From an uncultured Bacteroides sp. (lineage in GTDB: Bacteria > Bacteroidota > Bacteroidia > Bacteroidales > UBA11471): a DNA stretch of 15,888 nucleotides. The notes below the pieces were generated by a model. It was not told where the DNA came from. It was given only the letters and a program-made list of their open reading frames with translations, and ran no database searches. The stretch's first letter is position 1. Every line of letters begins with the position of its first letter. Below, in pieces: positions 1-12,675 of this stretch. A program made the translations under genes and the position numbers. The DNA lies in assembly GCA_905210875.1 (NCBI GenBank), contig CAJLYN010000030.1, positions 1 through 15,888 on the forward strand, read 5' to 3'.

Positions 1-193
1 ACGTTCCACTACGACTAATGTAAAAGAACAACTCATCATTCTCTACCCAAACATTCAGTCCAACATCTCCCCCACCACAAGGCATCGATTCTGAAGAATT
101 CTTGCTTTGCTCTGTCCAAATATAATCTGTAGGGCCTGAATATGCTGATGTCATTACAAGACAGAATAATAGCGTCAAATAAATTTTATTCAT
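1..193 (-). CDS. DUF5703-type glycosidase-like protein, N-terminus only (partial)
   Basis: An ATG at 193 opens a frame that stays open to the window edge, giving 64 codons. The protein begins with a signal peptide (MNKIYLTLLFCLVMTSAYSG) and is therefore exported. The mature part starts with a Trp-containing stretch (DYIWTEQSKNSSESMPCGGG) followed by GDVGLNVWVEN and FFYISRSGT. The pattern S-M-P-x-G-x-G-D-x-G-L-N-V-W-V is what I recognise as the start of DUF5703 proteins, which resemble the N-terminal domain of GH65/GH95-type enzymes. The start lies 14 nt after the GH2 stop codon, so it is probably in the same transcript. The enzymatic activity cannot be judged because the catalytic part is outside the window. 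Confidence is high that this is a real gene and moderate for the family. Confidence 0.65.
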   Translation of the reverse strand, partial: MNKIYLTLLFCLVMTSAYSGPTDYIWTEQSKNSSESMPCGGGDVGLNVWVENDELFFYISRSGT

Positions 194-207
194 ATTGCGT
201 TTTGTTT

Positions 208-5582
<5,375 letters not shown>

Positions 5583-5600
5583 CGTGTTCAAATTGGATTT

Positions 5601-6278
5601 TTATAATGATGATACTATTTTTTGTTCTTTTAAGAATGAATATATTACCTCAGCTATCATCCGTGCACCTTCTTCATTGGGGTGAACAGTATCAGGGAAA
5701 CAATCCGGGTGGGATTTTAATGGTGTATACAAATCTATTATTAATAAATTTTCTTCAATAGCAACTTCTCTTATGTAAGGAATCACGCCATTAAATACAA
5801 CACTATCCCGTATTCCCCATTTTCCGTTAGCTGCTACGGGTACAGGTAAACACAAAAATATCTTAGGATTCGATGGCAAATTTCGAAATGACTCTATCAT
5901 CTTTTTAAGATCTTCTTTAAACTCCTCATTATACACCCAGTTGCGAGGTTTGGTATCATTTGTACCAAGTTTTATTGTTACAATATCTGGTAAAAATGCC
6001 AAGGCATCTTGATATTTTTGTTCTTTTATATACGGACGGTCTCCTTTGCTCAACATGGTTCGTCCACTAACCCCAAAATTTCCGACCTCATATCCTTCTC
6101 CCAACAATGTTCTCAATACACCCGGATAACTATGATTATACCTATCCTTTACTCCTACTCCCTGCGTTATACTATTCCCGATACAGGCTATTTTTATTAC
6201 TTTTTTTGATTCTTGCGCATAAGAGCAAAAAACAGATAACAATAATAAATATAATAAAATTGCTCTATATTTTTTCAT
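5601..6278 (-). CDS. SGNH/GDSL-family esterase, probably a carbohydrate acetylesterase
   Basis: A 225-residue exported hydrolase with a signal peptide ending near CSYAQ (residue 22). The SGNH blocks are all present: block I IGNSITQG with nucleophile Ser36; block II Gly in NFGVSGRTM (about 67-75); block III GTND (105-108) giving the oxyanion Asn; block V DTVHPN with Asp196 and His199 completing the triad. This is a minimal single-domain form. The block I motif GNSITQG resembles SGNH hydrolases found in plant-glycan loci rather than the GDST of classic CE12 rhamnogalacturonan acetylesterases. In this setting it probably removes O-acetyl groups from pectin fragments; that role is inferred from neighbours. 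It is the first gene after a 122-nt gap with a hairpin, and its start is followed downstream by GH127 only 18 nt after its stop. Base composition is AT-rich, like GH127 and GH2. Confidence 0.88.
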   Translation of the reverse strand: MKKYRAILLYLLLLSVFCSYAQESKKVIKIACIGNSITQGVGVKDRYNHSYPGVLRTLLGEGYEVGNFGVSGRTMLSKGDRPYIKEQKYQDALAFLPDIVTIKLGTNDTKPRNWVYNEEFKEDLKKMIESFRNLPSNPKIFLCLPVPVAANGKWGIRDSVVFNGVIPYIREVAIEENLLIIDLYTPLKSHPDCFPDTVHPNEEGARMIAEVIYSFLKEQKIVSSL

Positions 6279-6318
6279 TCCATTATTAAATTTAAGATTA
6301 ACTTTTTCTTATTAATAA

Positions 6319-6364
6319 TTTCTGCACCTTATTCGATGTAGTAAAATTGAATAAGGTGCAGAAA
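6319..6364. terminator. 16-bp perfect hairpin between GH105 and SGNH genes
   Basis: Arms tttctgcaccttattc (6319-6334) and gaataaggtgcagaaa (6349-6364) are exact reverse complements with a 14-nt loop. The hairpin starts 37 nt after the GH105 stop, in the longest gap of the window. There is no clean U-tract after it on the minus strand, so it may be an incomplete terminator or an mRNA processing/stabilising structure. The inverted repeat is certain, the role is not. Confidence 0.55.
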
Positions 6365-6391
6365 ATTAGGCCGGCATATTCATCCGACAAA
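6361..6391 (-). promoter_or_regulatory. Possible Bacteroidetes-type promoter for the SGNH-GH127-GH2 part
   Basis: On the minus strand a TTTG (6391-6388) is followed 19 nt later by TAATTTTC (6368-6361). This fits the Bacteroidetes -33 TTTG and -7 TAnnTTTG pattern with one mismatch at the last base. The -7 box overlaps one arm of the hairpin. In AT-rich DNA such matches arise by chance, so this is only a candidate. Confidence 0.22.
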
Positions 6392-6400
6392 AACAGAATA

Positions 6401-7591
6401 CTACTTGTCGAGTTCGATGCAACCCATAATGAAAGGACCTGTTGCCTTGGGGTCGTTATCGCGTATAGGCTCGCTAATGTAGTATTCAAAACTGCCGTCG
6501 CGGTAGGGATTTCCACCCAGACCGGCCACCATACAGCATTGTGTAATATTCACCGTGCCGTCGCGATCTATCTTGATAAGTTTTTTCATAATCCCGTCAT
6601 AGGCATCGGTAGCCACCTTATGATAACGTTTGTCGATATATCCCTTGTTTACAGCCTTGGCTATGGCATACATGAACATGGTTGAAGCTGTTGCCTCCTG
6701 ATAATTGCCTTTGCGTTCTTCCAAATCGACAATCTGGTACCATATACCGTCGTGCTGGAATTGAGGAAGCGCCTGCGCCAACCCTTCGACCATACGTATC
6801 AGATTACCACGCAACGGATGATTTTCGGGGACAAAATCCAGCACGTCGACCAAAGCCATAAACCACCAACCGATGCTACGGCCCCAGAAGTGGTGCGAAA
6901 GCCCGGTAACCGGGTCACACCATTTTTGTTGCCGTTTCTCATCCCAAGCGTGGAAATAGAGCCCGGTAACCGGGTCGCGCATGAACTTTTCAACAATCAT
7001 ACATTGCATAATGACGTCGTTGAGCAACTCGGGTTTATTATTCACTGCAGCATACTGGGCCAGGTAAGGCGAAGCCATATAGAGGCCGTCGAGCCACATC
7101 TGCCAGGGATAAACCTCCTTATGCCAGAATCCACCCAACGAATTGCGGGGGTGGTCCATCATGGCGTTATAGAGCATATCCATGGCCTTTTTGTATTTGG
7201 GATTTCCGGTCTGTTCATAGACATCGAACAGAATCTTTCCGGCGTTTATCATATCGACATTGCGGCGACCGTTGATGTAATCGTAGTTGAGAATGGTGCC
7301 ATCGTCACGCACCATCATGTCGGCATACTTCTCTACATACTTGTAATACTTGTCGTCGCCGGTCTCTTTCCATACCTTCAACATCGACAGAGCCACCACG
7401 CCCTGACAGTAGCCAAACACCGGACGCTTGGCCCAGTCTACCTGCCAGGCCTCGGGGAACCGTTTCATCTCGGAATCGGCCATGCGCACATACATCTTCG
7501 CTTCTTGCGCCACGGCAGCTTGCCCGCCGATGAGCAAGGCGACCATGAGGCATACAAGTGTCTTCATCGAACAATACTTCATGTGTTTCAT
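6401..7591 (-). CDS. GH105 unsaturated rhamnogalacturonyl/galacturonyl hydrolase (YteR/YesR type)
   Basis: A 396-residue exported enzyme that removes the 4,5-unsaturated uronic acid left at the non-reducing end of oligosaccharides by polysaccharide lyases. The (alpha/alpha)6-barrel signature is clear: YPWQMWLDGLYMASPY (161-175) with Asp168 at the position of the YteR catalytic Asp, FHAWDE (213-218), DPVTGLSHHFWGRSIGWW (226-243) and a C-terminal CMVAGLGGNPYRDGSFEYY segment (353-371). There are three candidate starts (7591, 7582, 7567). The last gives the most typical signal peptide (MKTLVCLMVALLIGGQAAVAQ), and the first is kept here as the longest ATG. It lies 22 nt after the GH78 stop. Unsaturated products of the PL1 lyase encoded upstream are its logical substrate. 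It is the last gene of the GC-richer block. Whether it prefers galacturonyl or rhamnogalacturonyl ends cannot be read from the sequence. Confidence 0.95.
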   Translation of the reverse strand: MKHMKYCSMKTLVCLMVALLIGGQAAVAQEAKMYVRMADSEMKRFPEAWQVDWAKRPVFGYCQGVVALSMLKVWKETGDDKYYKYVEKYADMMVRDDGTILNYDYINGRRNVDMINAGKILFDVYEQTGNPKYKKAMDMLYNAMMDHPRNSLGGFWHKEVYPWQMWLDGLYMASPYLAQYAAVNNKPELLNDVIMQCMIVEKFMRDPVTGLYFHAWDEKRQQKWCDPVTGLSHHFWGRSIGWWFMALVDVLDFVPENHPLRGNLIRMVEGLAQALPQFQHDGIWYQIVDLEERKGNYQEATASTMFMYAIAKAVNKGYIDKRYHKVATDAYDGIMKKLIKIDRDGTVNITQCCMVAGLGGNPYRDGSFEYYISEPIRDNDPKATGPFIMGCIELDK

Positions 7592-7613
7592 TTCTTTCTT
7601 GTGTGTTTAAAAC

Positions 7614-9800
7614 TTAATACTGTATTTCAACTTTTTCTCCGGCCGATACCGGCAGACGATATGAACCGTCGGAGAGCTTTTCTACTGTTCCGATATTGGC
7701 CTTCGGCTTTCTACGGCTGTCGAAATAGACGTATCCTCTACCTTTGGTCGCCTCAACACGGATTTTCTTCTTGTCCATATAGACCCGTATTTCGCCATCG
7801 GCCATGGGGACGGTTCCCTCCATCCATTTGAGACCGCCCAGGCAAGGTCTTACCGTAAACTCTTCATAGCCGGGAGCAGCCGGGGTTACACCCAGGAAAT
7901 ACTTACCCAGCAGGTAGATGGGGCTGGCGCCCCAGGCATGGCACAAGCTCTTGCCATAGGGTCGGTTATACATGGCCAGGTGTTCTGTGCCCTGCTGTTG
8001 CGGATTATATTTCTCCCAGAACGTGGTGGCATTCTCACGCAACATACCACCCCAATAGCTTTTCATCTCTTTCATTACCCGTTCCTGCTCGCCCAGATAG
8101 CAGAGTGCTTCGAGCTCATAGAATCGCATATAGGGGGTAGTGATGCCGAGAATTTCGTCGTTGAGCAGAACCGAGTTCTTTATCTGCTCACCCTGTTTCT
8201 CATCGAGATAGCCGTAAAGCAGGGCAAAAATGTTGGCATAGCGGGTTACCGTCTCGCTCGGCCGGCCATCGACACGGTTATGCACCAGGGCTTGCTTCTG
8301 TTCGCTCCAGAAACAGGGATTCAACTTGGAGCGCAAATCAGCGGCAAGGGCTTCGTATATGGTGGCGGCCTCATCGTCTTCGGCCAACCGTGCACAGAGC
8401 GACATGGTTTCGAGACTCTTGCAGAAAAGCACCTGCTCAAAGGCCAGTTCGCCTTTCTTGTCGAGATAGCCGTCGGCCCAGTCGACAAATACCCAGTCGC
8501 CGGCCAAACCCTCAACCATACCCTCTTCATTGGTACGACCCAAGACAAACTCCATCAGGCTCTTCATGCGGGGATAAATCTGCCGCACGAACTGTTTGTC
8601 GCCGGCATACATATAATAGTCGTATATGCTCAGGAACCAGTAGAAGGTATAATCCATGATGGTATTGACATGACTGGTAACCGGGTCTTTCCCCCGCAGC
8701 AGCCAGATGGTGCGTTCGACGGCATCTTGTTCAAAGAAGAGATAGTAGTTCATGAGATAACTCTGAATGGCATCGCCACTCCACACCCATCGGTCGCGCT
8801 TGATACCGTCGATAAAAAACTCCCGGGTGGTAAGGAACATCGTGTAGGCACCTATCTCCCATATTCGGTTCAACTCCTCATCGTTGCAACGAAATGTACC
8901 CCGCTGCTCGACCGGCAGATACTCAAACAGCATGGTCGCATTGCCAGGCTCAACACCGGCTTCGGCCTCCACATAGACATATCGGAAAGCCTTGCTGTTC
9001 TCCATGGTATACGATGCGCCTTTCGGCTGCTCGGAGCGGGTGGAAAGGTCCACCACCTTGTCGGCTTCGACACGGAGAAAATCGAGTGTCTCACAAGCCT
9101 CTTTGTCCAAAGCTTCCTCGGGGCTCTCACCATAATAGATGCCGATGCGTCCCTCGCCTGAAATGCCGTTCAGTACCAGGTAGCCGAAAGTCTCTTTGCC
9201 AAAATCATAGAGCAGACCGTTCCCGCGCTTTTCACAACCGGCGGGCTGATTCAACTCGCGAGGCAGGGTAAATTGAGAGGGCCGACTGTCTTCGCTGTCG
9301 AAGTTCCAACTGCCGGCCGACTCATAAAGCGTAGCCGATGTATCGCTGGCCTTTCCGCTCTCGTCGATCCACTCTTTGTCTTCAAAGGTTACCTTCCAGG
9401 AGGAGTCGGATTTCACCGTCTCGCCATTGACATACAGGGCTGGCGGTGAAACCTGATTCCACACCTTGATGTTCAACTGATGCCGACCGGCTTCCAAACG
9501 GATTGTCTCCGGCATGCCGAACTGCAACTTCCCGTCGATTTTGACATTGTATTTTCCCTCAACGGCAAGGTGTATCACTTCGGGCTTTTCCAGTTCAACG
9601 GCTTTACTGAACTCGACCACCACATAATGACTGTCTGTCTTCCAGAATGGAGGAAAGAAAGCCCCTCTCTCGGTACGTCGGTTGTTCATGCGGTTGCCCA
9701 GCCACAATTCATAGTCGCCCGGATACCAAATCCACGTCTGTGAAAAAAGCATGGACGAAAGGCCCAACATCACAAACGTAAATAAGAATCTTTTTTTCAT
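7614..9800 (-). CDS. GH78-like alpha-L-rhamnosidase, exported
   Basis: A 728-residue protein with a signal peptide (cleavage near LFSQ, residue 21), expected to release terminal alpha-L-rhamnose. N-terminal beta-sandwich domains occupy about 22-295, the (alpha/alpha)6 barrel about 300-635, and a C-terminal beta domain follows (FTVRPCLGGLKWMEGTVP at 648-665 is typical of the rhamnosidase tail). Motifs: DGIKRDRWVWSGDA (331-344), GDWVFVDW (434-441), ATTFWEKY (591-598, probable general-base Glu596) and CHAWGASP (620-627). The acid motif is the short KRDRxxW form, one residue shorter than the DCPQRDERxGW motif of enzymes such as SaRha78A, so the acid residue cannot simply be transferred. At 728 residues it is shorter than many GH78 enzymes and lacks an obvious extra CBM67. 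It follows DUF1593 by 23 nt. In this locus rhamnose could come from RG-I backbone ends or side chains. Confidence 0.88.
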   Translation of the reverse strand: MKKRFLFTFVMLGLSSMLFSQTWIWYPGDYELWLGNRMNNRRTERGAFFPPFWKTDSHYVVVEFSKAVELEKPEVIHLAVEGKYNVKIDGKLQFGMPETIRLEAGRHQLNIKVWNQVSPPALYVNGETVKSDSSWKVTFEDKEWIDESGKASDTSATLYESAGSWNFDSEDSRPSQFTLPRELNQPAGCEKRGNGLLYDFGKETFGYLVLNGISGEGRIGIYYGESPEEALDKEACETLDFLRVEADKVVDLSTRSEQPKGASYTMENSKAFRYVYVEAEAGVEPGNATMLFEYLPVEQRGTFRCNDEELNRIWEIGAYTMFLTTREFFIDGIKRDRWVWSGDAIQSYLMNYYLFFEQDAVERTIWLLRGKDPVTSHVNTIMDYTFYWFLSIYDYYMYAGDKQFVRQIYPRMKSLMEFVLGRTNEEGMVEGLAGDWVFVDWADGYLDKKGELAFEQVLFCKSLETMSLCARLAEDDEAATIYEALAADLRSKLNPCFWSEQKQALVHNRVDGRPSETVTRYANIFALLYGYLDEKQGEQIKNSVLLNDEILGITTPYMRFYELEALCYLGEQERVMKEMKSYWGGMLRENATTFWEKYNPQQQGTEHLAMYNRPYGKSLCHAWGASPIYLLGKYFLGVTPAAPGYEEFTVRPCLGGLKWMEGTVPMADGEIRVYMDKKKIRVEATKGRGYVYFDSRRKPKANIGTVEKLSDGSYRLPVSAGEKVEIQY

Positions 9801-9823
9801 GGTATCGTTGCTGTATAGGTATT

Positions 9824-11233
9824 TTATTTTACAGTGATTATTACCCGGGCATAGCGGGTCAACGCAGGCACTCCGTCATCGGCAACTTCACAAATGACAT
9901 GTATCGTTTCGCCCTTTTTTGCATCTTTGGGTACGACGAATGAGCTCTTCATTCCGTCGTTACTTTCGAGCGTAATGTCGCCGGGATAGCTACCGGCCTC
10001 ACGATACTGCCACCATTTATACGTAAGTTTGTCTCCATCAGGATCTTTTGTACCTTTTGCACTCAATTTCACCGTCTTTCCAGGGGCTGCACTTAAATCA
10101 TCATCATGAGCAAGCGCAACGACAGGTGCATGATTAGCTTCATCATAAGGTTTCACACACCAGTCGGCACGAGCTGCGAAATCGTTCTGCAAAGGCTCTA
10201 CCCAATACCATGTAGGCCGGAGATAATCGATGAGCATCTGGTCGTTGGGAATGTTCTTTTTCAACCGTGTGCGTCCCCATGCATTACTGGTATACCAGCG
10301 ACCCTCGGGATAGACATACCCCTCCTCTTCGACAGGATCGAGCCAAGTATTTTCGCGCACCTTGACATAACGGCCGCCCCAGCCGCCCCAATCGGGGTGT
10401 TCTTCATTGCGAAGGCCGGTAGGTATCACATGAAAATAAGCGGGCGAATCGCCTTCGGAACGGAAGTCTCCATTCTCATGAGCTTTATAAAGCGAACACA
10501 AAGGCCCGTGATTATGTATAACATTTGCATTCATCCATTTTCCCACCAGGAATTGCTGCTGTTCGGCCGGCAGATATTTTTTCCAGTGATAGAAATAGGT
10601 AATAAACTGATCGGAAATAATAGTCAGGATATTGTATTTTCCCCAATGCGGACGAATATAAGACTGATAGGTCGAGTCCTGCTCCCAGATGAAAAAGAAA
10701 CGAAGTTTCCCAGCCACATAATCCATCTTTTCGGGATACTTCTCTTCGATGGTTTTCAGGGCACGGGCTATCGTATTGGTACCGCCCCAGGCCTGTATCC
10801 ACACCGGACGATTATCGGTCTCGTCGAGCAACACCTTCACTATCAGGTTTGAGCCGGGAGTCTCTTCGTCCATCTCACCTTCGGCTTTCACATTTCCAAG
10901 CGCCGTACGCTCACGCAGATAAGCAGGCGTCGGATAGTCCTTGTCGTGTTTTACCAAGTTGGGATACACCTTTTCGTAGGCATCAAGATAGGGATTTATC
11001 CAGTCGTCGCCCGCCCATTTATGGCCCTGCCAATGATATTGCGAACTCGACGTGATGATACCTTCTATATCCCATTCGTTGGCATAGAGCAAGAAACGTA
11101 CCATCGAACACTCATCATCAATCTCTCCGTCGCTGGTTACAATCACTCTGGTTTTTGAGGAGGTTCCGGCCTTGGCCATTGTAACGCAACCGGCACAAAG
11201 AAGCAGAAACAGGAAAATCTTCGTTATTTTCAT
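9824..11233 (-). CDS. DUF1593 / Sde182-type nucleoside-hydrolase-like protein with C-terminal Ig-like domain
   Basis: A 469-residue exported protein. The leader MKITKIFLFLLLCAGCVTMA has a possible lipobox Cys16 (CAGC) but could also be cut by signal peptidase I near AKA. Residues about 27-345 form the nucleoside-hydrolase-like domain: RVIVTSDGEIDDECSM (29-44) carries the DGxIDD metal-site motif seen in DUF1593, and IPTGLRNEEHPDWGGWGGRY (270-289) is another family hallmark. Residues about 368-469 are a PKD/Ig-like domain (KDPDGDKLTYKWWQY). Founding relatives are called cellulose-binding protein Sde182, yet no catalytic activity is firmly known to me. The start overlaps the PL1 stop by 4 nt (ATGA), so the two are translationally coupled and probably needed together. 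An activity on pectin-derived ribo- or furanoside-like bonds is possible but speculative. Confidence 0.87.
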   Translation of the reverse strand: MKITKIFLFLLLCAGCVTMAKAGTSSKTRVIVTSDGEIDDECSMVRFLLYANEWDIEGIITSSSQYHWQGHKWAGDDWINPYLDAYEKVYPNLVKHDKDYPTPAYLRERTALGNVKAEGEMDEETPGSNLIVKVLLDETDNRPVWIQAWGGTNTIARALKTIEEKYPEKMDYVAGKLRFFFIWEQDSTYQSYIRPHWGKYNILTIISDQFITYFYHWKKYLPAEQQQFLVGKWMNANVIHNHGPLCSLYKAHENGDFRSEGDSPAYFHVIPTGLRNEEHPDWGGWGGRYVKVRENTWLDPVEEEGYVYPEGRWYTSNAWGRTRLKKNIPNDQMLIDYLRPTWYWVEPLQNDFAARADWCVKPYDEANHAPVVALAHDDDLSAAPGKTVKLSAKGTKDPDGDKLTYKWWQYREAGSYPGDITLESNDGMKSSFVVPKDAKKGETIHVICEVADDGVPALTRYARVIITVK

Positions 11234-12633
11234 ATAATGCTATTTAAATAGTTTTCAAGGTTTGTATATCCGTTCTTGGCCACACCGTTGCGGTCGCTGG
11301 CATCATGGGGATTCAGACCATTTTTCTTTTCCCACGCATCGGGCATTCCGTCGTGGTCGCTATCGGCAGGTGCCGGCAGGCTTTTCAGTTCGGGCCACCC
11401 ACCCACATTCTCTTGCGAATCAATCATTCCACAAGGGACCGAAGGATCGGCCACCCGTTTTTTAGTTTTATAAGAAGCACCTTCGTAAGTAGCATTTCCA
11501 TTCCGTACCTCCTCGATTATGCGCGTATCTACCGCATCACGACGAGGGAGTACACATCCAGCGCCTTCCAACACCGATTTATAAGCTTCCTCGGCTGTCT
11601 CTTCGTTGATTTTCATCGCATCCCAAGGCTTGTCGAGACGAATCTTGGGCAACATCTCTTCTCCATTTTTCATTTGTACGCCACCGTCCCAATTATCGGC
11701 CGACACCTTTTCGTTTCCGACAACAACATTATCGGCTACATACCACCGGCCATAGTCTTCGGCACTGCGATATCCGGGATTTACCAAACGATACGAGATA
11801 GCTCCCGATTGTGTTGCCGGGCCCGGTTTGTAATAATTGGATACAAAATTCACCGTAAATGTATTGTACTTGGGATTATTAGCCTGCTGCTTTTCGCCAC
11901 CGTACGAGCTGTTGTAACCCCAGTTATAGAGCACATTGTTACGATAGTCGTTATATCCACCGCCCGATGCCCAACGCGGATTACGGCTCGAATGGTGCGC
12001 TATCAGGTTGTGGTGATAGGTGCTGTAATTGGAGCCCCATATACCCCCAAAACCGTGCGAACCTTTCACATGATTGGAATCAAACAGACTCTCGGTAATC
12101 ATGCACCACTGTATCGTAACATTCTCGCAATGGTATATCGACATGGTTTCGTCTATACTCCAACTGGCCGATACATGGTCGAGTATGATATTCTTGTGGT
12201 AACGACAACCTATGGCATCGGTTTCACCTCCCGTCTCATCGCCCAAACGCACACGAATGTAGCGAATGATAACTTCGTCGGCGTTTATGTTCAAAGGATA
12301 GCGTTTAATGCAAATACCATCACCGGGAGCTGTTTGTCCGGCAATAGTTATATATGGATTCCGAATATTTAATGCGCTCTTCAAATCAATGGTTCCCGAA
12401 ACCCGGAATACGACCGTACGTGGGCCCTTTGCCTCAATGGCAGCCCGCAGACTACCTTCTCCGGAGTCGTTGAGATTGGTTACCTCATATATAGCTCCGC
12501 CACGACCGCCTACGGTATATTTACCGTATCCTTCGGCAGTAGGGAAAGCCAATACTTCATTTTTCTCTGCACTGCAACTTTGTGGAGCCAGAATTGCAGC
12601 TACACCCAAAAGGAAATAAAGAAATCGTTTCAT
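11230..12633 (-). CDS. PL1-type pectate lyase, exported
   Basis: A 467-residue parallel beta-helix lyase that cleaves polygalacturonate by beta-elimination, giving unsaturated ends that the GH105 enzyme can process. The N-terminus is a signal peptide with Cys20 (APQSC), a poor lipobox, so membrane anchoring is uncertain. The mature part begins with FPTAEGYGKYTVGGRGG (30-46) and YEVTNLNDSGEGSLRAAIE, the standard opening of Bacteroidetes PL1. IILDHVSASWSIDE (149-162) holds a probable Ca2+-binding Asp152, and HHSSRNPRWASGGG (213-226) contains the Arg residues (217, 220) expected at the catalytic site. The C-terminus has a TSP3/dockerin-like acidic segment, DSDHDGMPDAWEKKNGLNP (424-442), typical of this group. 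Its TGA stop overlaps the ATG of DUF1593, and it lies 42 nt after the GH43 gene. The family is clear; whether methylated or unmethylated pectin is preferred is not. Confidence 0.93.
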   Translation of the reverse strand: MKRFLYFLLGVAAILAPQSCSAEKNEVLAFPTAEGYGKYTVGGRGGAIYEVTNLNDSGEGSLRAAIEAKGPRTVVFRVSGTIDLKSALNIRNPYITIAGQTAPGDGICIKRYPLNINADEVIIRYIRVRLGDETGGETDAIGCRYHKNIILDHVSASWSIDETMSIYHCENVTIQWCMITESLFDSNHVKGSHGFGGIWGSNYSTYHHNLIAHHSSRNPRWASGGGYNDYRNNVLYNWGYNSSYGGEKQQANNPKYNTFTVNFVSNYYKPGPATQSGAISYRLVNPGYRSAEDYGRWYVADNVVVGNEKVSADNWDGGVQMKNGEEMLPKIRLDKPWDAMKINEETAEEAYKSVLEGAGCVLPRRDAVDTRIIEEVRNGNATYEGASYKTKKRVADPSVPCGMIDSQENVGGWPELKSLPAPADSDHDGMPDAWEKKNGLNPHDASDRNGVAKNGYTNLENYLNSII

Positions 12634-12675
12634 GGTTTTCTATTTAACATTAGACAATTGTATTATTTCTTATCT

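Noticed and set aside
6900..6976. 17-nt direct repeat agcccggtaaccgggtc 60 nt apart, with a 12-nt core again at 8676-8687
   Set aside because: All three copies encode DPVT in frame, and the two in GH105 fall in motifs usual for the family, so protein constraint and codon choice explain them.
6752..7831. Long open frame on the plus strand (359 codons) opposite GH105/GH78
   Set aside because: It lies antisense to two clear enzymes, has no recognisable domain, and arises from codon bias in the GC-richer block.
7938..9161. Plus-strand open frame of 407 codons opposite GH78
   Set aside because: Antisense to the conserved rhamnosidase barrel; the translation is His/Ile/Leu-rich without family motifs, typical of a shadow frame.
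11305..12372. Plus-strand open frame of 355 codons opposite PL1
   Set aside because: Fully inside the pectate lyase gene, whose motifs are intact; no domain in the antisense translation.
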